DNA from: Candidatus Kaiserbacteria bacterium RIFCSPLOWO2_01_FULL_54_13
GTDB lineage: Bacteria; Patescibacteriota; Minisyncoccia; Phycocordibacterales; UBA2100
Reading direction: 5' to 3'
NCBI GenBank assembly: GCA_001781685.1
Contig: MFLZ01000020.1
Span: 9,723-15,657, forward strand
DNA length: 5,935 nt
Under the pieces are notes generated by a model. The model searched no databases and was not told where the DNA came from. It saw nothing but the letters and a program-made list of their open reading frames with translations. The translations under genes and the position numbers were made by a program. Every line of letters begins with the position of its first letter. Within the stretch, counting starts at the first letter, position 1. Below are positions 4,447-5,935 of the stretch, one piece after another.

Positions 4447-4518
4447 TCCCCTCGGCAGGAATCGAACCCACATTACATCCTCCGCAAGGATGCGTCCTAT
4501 CCATTGAACGACGAGGGG
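4447..4518 (-). tRNA. tRNA-Arg (anticodon GCG)
   Basis: The minus strand gives a complete 72-nt cloverleaf. The acceptor CCCCTCG pairs with CGAGGGG. The D arm is GTTC/GGAC with loop AATGGATA, typical of tRNA-Arg. The anticodon stem CATCC/GGATG is perfect, with loop TTGCGGA and hence anticodon GCG. The T arm is GTGGG/CCTGC with two G·T pairs and loop TTCGATT, and the discriminator is A. No CCA is encoded. Anticodon GCG reads CGC, and CGU by wobble. Most bacteria use ACG here, edited to ICG by TadA, so this is unusual. Confidence 0.92.
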
Positions 4519-4525
4519 TTTCTGC

Positions 4526-4554
4526 AATGTAGCAACTATTTAAGGCCTTTTCCA
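4526..4554 (-). promoter_or_regulatory. Probable tRNA-Arg promoter
   Basis: On the minus strand TGGAAA (4549-4554), a 17-nt spacer and TACATT (4526-4531) end 7 nt before the first tRNA base. This is the same geometry as at tRNA-Lys. The spacer holds the palindrome AAAGGCCTTA. Confidence 0.45.
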
Positions 4555-4565
4555 CATTCTGCGCA

Positions 4566-4591
4566 GTGAGTGCTCACAGATGGAGTATCAT
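4566..4591 (+). promoter_or_regulatory. -10 box and inverted repeat before the secreted Cys-rich gene
   Basis: TATCAT (4586-4591) is followed by TGTGAA and the ATG at 4598, the same 6-nt geometry as other protein genes here. Upstream, GTGAG (4566-4570) and CTCAC (4573-4577) form an inverted repeat in the -35/spacer region that could bind a regulator. No good -35 box is seen. Confidence 0.4.
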
Positions 4592-4597
4592 TGTGAA

Positions 4598-5935
4598 ATG
4601 AGTGAATCCCCACGGATGGGGCAGCGCGGAGCATCGATACTTGCAAGTCTCGTCCTCGTCGCCATGCTCGGCAGTGCCGCGCTTGTTGCTGATTTTGCAA
4701 ACTATCAAGGAAGTTCCCAGACGGCTGCGTCCGGTGTTCTTGCAGCGGACGCTTCATGTACTGCATGGTATTGCGGTCCGAACCCGTTTTCGTTATTTCT
4801 ACCAAGTACCCCCGCAAAACAGGATCCAGTAAAAAACCTCTGTACTGCTAATAGTCCAAGTGGAAAGATAGATCCTGCCACTGGGGCGGTTAAGAAAGTC
4901 GGCATGGTCTGCGAACCGAAGACTGAGGCCCTCGCACCGTCGGGGCCACAATCATACGTGGCGAAGATAAAGGACCAAGGGTGTAAAGAAGCTGATGACG
5001 TAAAGGCAGGAACATGTTATGTGAAATGGTGCATACCCGGGACTAAACCTCAGGTGTGCAGCTGGGCAAAAGATAATAAACAGCCCGAACTTGGCAAGGA
5101 GGTTTCCAACCTCGCGACTCTTTCTGGACTGAGTCCGGATGCACAGAGAACGGCGCTCGATAATACTCTACGTGGCCAGGGTTCAACACCAGTACCCATC
5201 AGTAGTGCAGAGCAGAGTGTCTTCGACAGCGTATTGAATCCGGACCCGGGTACAACGGGGGGCACGCCTGCGGGAGCCGACACCGCACCTTGCCCAGGGA
5301 CTCCGGGGTGCCCTGGACATCCTGCCGACAGCGGCGGGACCGCGACAGAGCAGCCGACTGCTCAGCCCTGTCCTGCGGGGCAAGTGTGGAACTACACACT
5401 TAATAAGTGTGAACAGCCGCAAACACTTGAAGATACCTCAGGTTGGTACTGTAAGAGTAGGGGCGGAACGTTAGCCCGCAGCGGAGAATGCGTCATTCCC
5501 CAGACCGCACCTCCGGATGGCAAAACTCCGCCTGACCGCTGTCAGCAAAATCCCACTGCAAACGGCTGCCAATGTCCGGCAGGATTCTATGGGACGCGCC
5601 CTGACTGTATTCCTGAGCGGCAACAAACCTTCCCGCGCCCGGGCGACGGAGGTCCGAAGTTTACGCCGCCTAGTGGCGGAGGACCGCAGAGTCTCGGACC
5701 GTTGGCGCAGGCCTTGGGGCAGATGCTCGGTCTTGGCCCTCAGTGCGCGAAGACGCAGCAAGAATATCAACAACAACAGCAGCAGTACCAACAGCAGCTC
5801 CAGCAATACAATTACCAGCGCGACCAGTGGTACTACTACCAGCAACAGCAACAATACTACGGATACGGACAGTCCTCGAATCCGCCTCCGAGACCACCCA
5901 CTCAGCCACCTGCCCCCTGTTTCCAGCAGCAGCAA
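4598..5935 (+). CDS. Secreted Cys-rich protein with Gln/Tyr-rich tract (3' end cut by window)
   Basis: The frame is open for 446 codons with no stop before the window edge. The first residues (MSESPRMGQRGAS) lead into a hydrophobic segment (about 13-31), a signal peptide or anchor. Beyond it lie 20 Cys (C54, 59, 82, 105, 129, 140, 145, 154, 232, 238, 258, 271, 285, 298, 315, 324, 326, 337, 383, 441), suggesting disulfide-bonded modules outside the cell. Two segments begin with CPAG: CPAGQVWNYTLNKCE (258-272) and CQCPAGFYGTRPDCIP (324-339), the second resembling an EGF-like end. Linkers rich in Gly, Pro and Thr separate them, and a Gln/Tyr tract follows from 387. The ATG at 4598 is preferred because TATCAT lies 6 nt upstream; ATG 4580 is an in-frame alternative adding six residues. 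I do not recognise the family. Surface attachment or an adhesive role is a guess. Confidence 0.8.
   Translation, partial: MSESPRMGQRGASILASLVLVAMLGSAALVADFANYQGSSQTAASGVLAADASCTAWYCGPNPFSLFLPSTPAKQDPVKNLCTANSPSGKIDPATGAVKKVGMVCEPKTEALAPSGPQSYVAKIKDQGCKEADDVKAGTCYVKWCIPGTKPQVCSWAKDNKQPELGKEVSNLATLSGLSPDAQRTALDNTLRGQGSTPVPISSAEQSVFDSVLNPDPGTTGGTPAGADTAPCPGTPGCPGHPADSGGTATEQPTAQPCPAGQVWNYTLNKCEQPQTLEDTSGWYCKSRGGTLARSGECVIPQTAPPDGKTPPDRCQQNPTANGCQCPAGFYGTRPDCIPERQQTFPRPGDGGPKFTPPSGGGPQSLGPLAQALGQMLGLGPQCAKTQQEYQQQQQQYQQQLQQYNYQRDQWYYYQQQQQYYGYGQSSNPPPRPPTQPPAPCFQQQQ
5756..5935 (+). repeat. CAA/CAG- and TAC-rich low-complexity coding tract
   Basis: Codons for residues 387-446 are mostly CAA, CAG and TAC/TAT, giving runs of five or six Gln, YYY, and then a Pro-rich stretch and another QQQQ. 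CAA and CAG are mixed, so the tract is not a pure trinucleotide repeat. It looks maintained for the amino acids, though slippage may still change its length. Confidence 0.8.

Noticed and set aside
4378..4569. 63-codon ORF containing FAKATDGQAG
   Set aside because: It is made of a dispersed repeat plus the antisense of tRNA-Arg, so it is not a gene.
4602..4832. 76-codon plus-strand ORF
   Set aside because: It is out of frame with the 446-codon reading frame that starts at 4598 and carries the signal segment.
5471..5935. Minus-strand ORF with Leu/Val-rich runs resembling membrane segments
   Set aside because: The Leu runs are the complement of CAG/CAA codons of the Gln-rich tract. The plus-strand frame is continuous with a signal segment and patterned Cys.
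1..5935. Defence island, phage or toxin-antitoxin system
   Set aside because: All sizeable genes are housekeeping or envelope types, and no nuclease, integrase or antitoxin-like protein is seen.

Overview
The window looks like a chromosomal segment from a Candidate Phyla Radiation (Patescibacteria/Parcubacteria-type) bacterium. This is inference from several signs: a trimmed MurE ligase, a membrane-anchored lamin-tail-like protein of a type I associate with these genomes, tRNA genes without encoded CCA, almost no Shine-Dalgarno sequences, -10 boxes placed directly before start codons, and short palindromic repeats both between and inside genes. No phage, IS transposase, CRISPR or toxin-antitoxin gene is visible.

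Layout. Positions 31-101 hold tRNA-Lys(TTT) on the minus strand. Upstream of it lie a degenerate heptanucleotide repeat and a minus-strand gene for a small DoxX-like membrane protein (153-497). A divergent promoter region with nested palindromes (510-546) separates that gene from a plus-strand SPOUT/TrmH-family RNA methyltransferase (582-1094). A near-perfect palindrome (1098-1133) lies between the convergent ends of the methyltransferase and a minus-strand run transcribed in the order ruvA (3478-4050), murE-like ligase (2147-3457), lamin-tail-like envelope protein (1141-2139). Divergent from ruvA is rpsT (4107-4373, GTG start). It is followed by a short repeat, a minus-strand tRNA-Arg with the unusual anticodon GCG (4447-4518), and a plus-strand reading frame (4598 to the window end, 446 codons, no stop) for a secreted Cys-rich protein ending in a Gln/Tyr-rich tract.

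How the parts relate. The gene set is mostly housekeeping: translation (two tRNAs, bS20, RNA methylation), Holliday-junction processing (RuvA) and peptidoglycan precursor synthesis (MurE). Two or three surface or membrane proteins accompany it. ruvA-murE is probably one transcript, and the lamin-tail gene has its own consensus -10 box overlapping the murE stop codon.

Most notable. (1) Short palindromic elements with the core TCGACNNGCTC are inserted in frame in two conserved enzymes: between the two halves of the SAM-binding knot motif of the methyltransferase, and in the C-terminal domain of MurE. In both genes the sense copy is read so that it encodes Arg-Gln-Ala, much like the Rickettsia palindromic elements. 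(2) Five protein genes have a -10-like hexamer ending 5-6 nt before the start codon, which predicts leaderless mRNAs. (3) tRNA-Arg carries GCG instead of the usual bacterial ACG. (4) The 3' end holds an exported protein with 20 Cys and a prion-like Q/Y tract.
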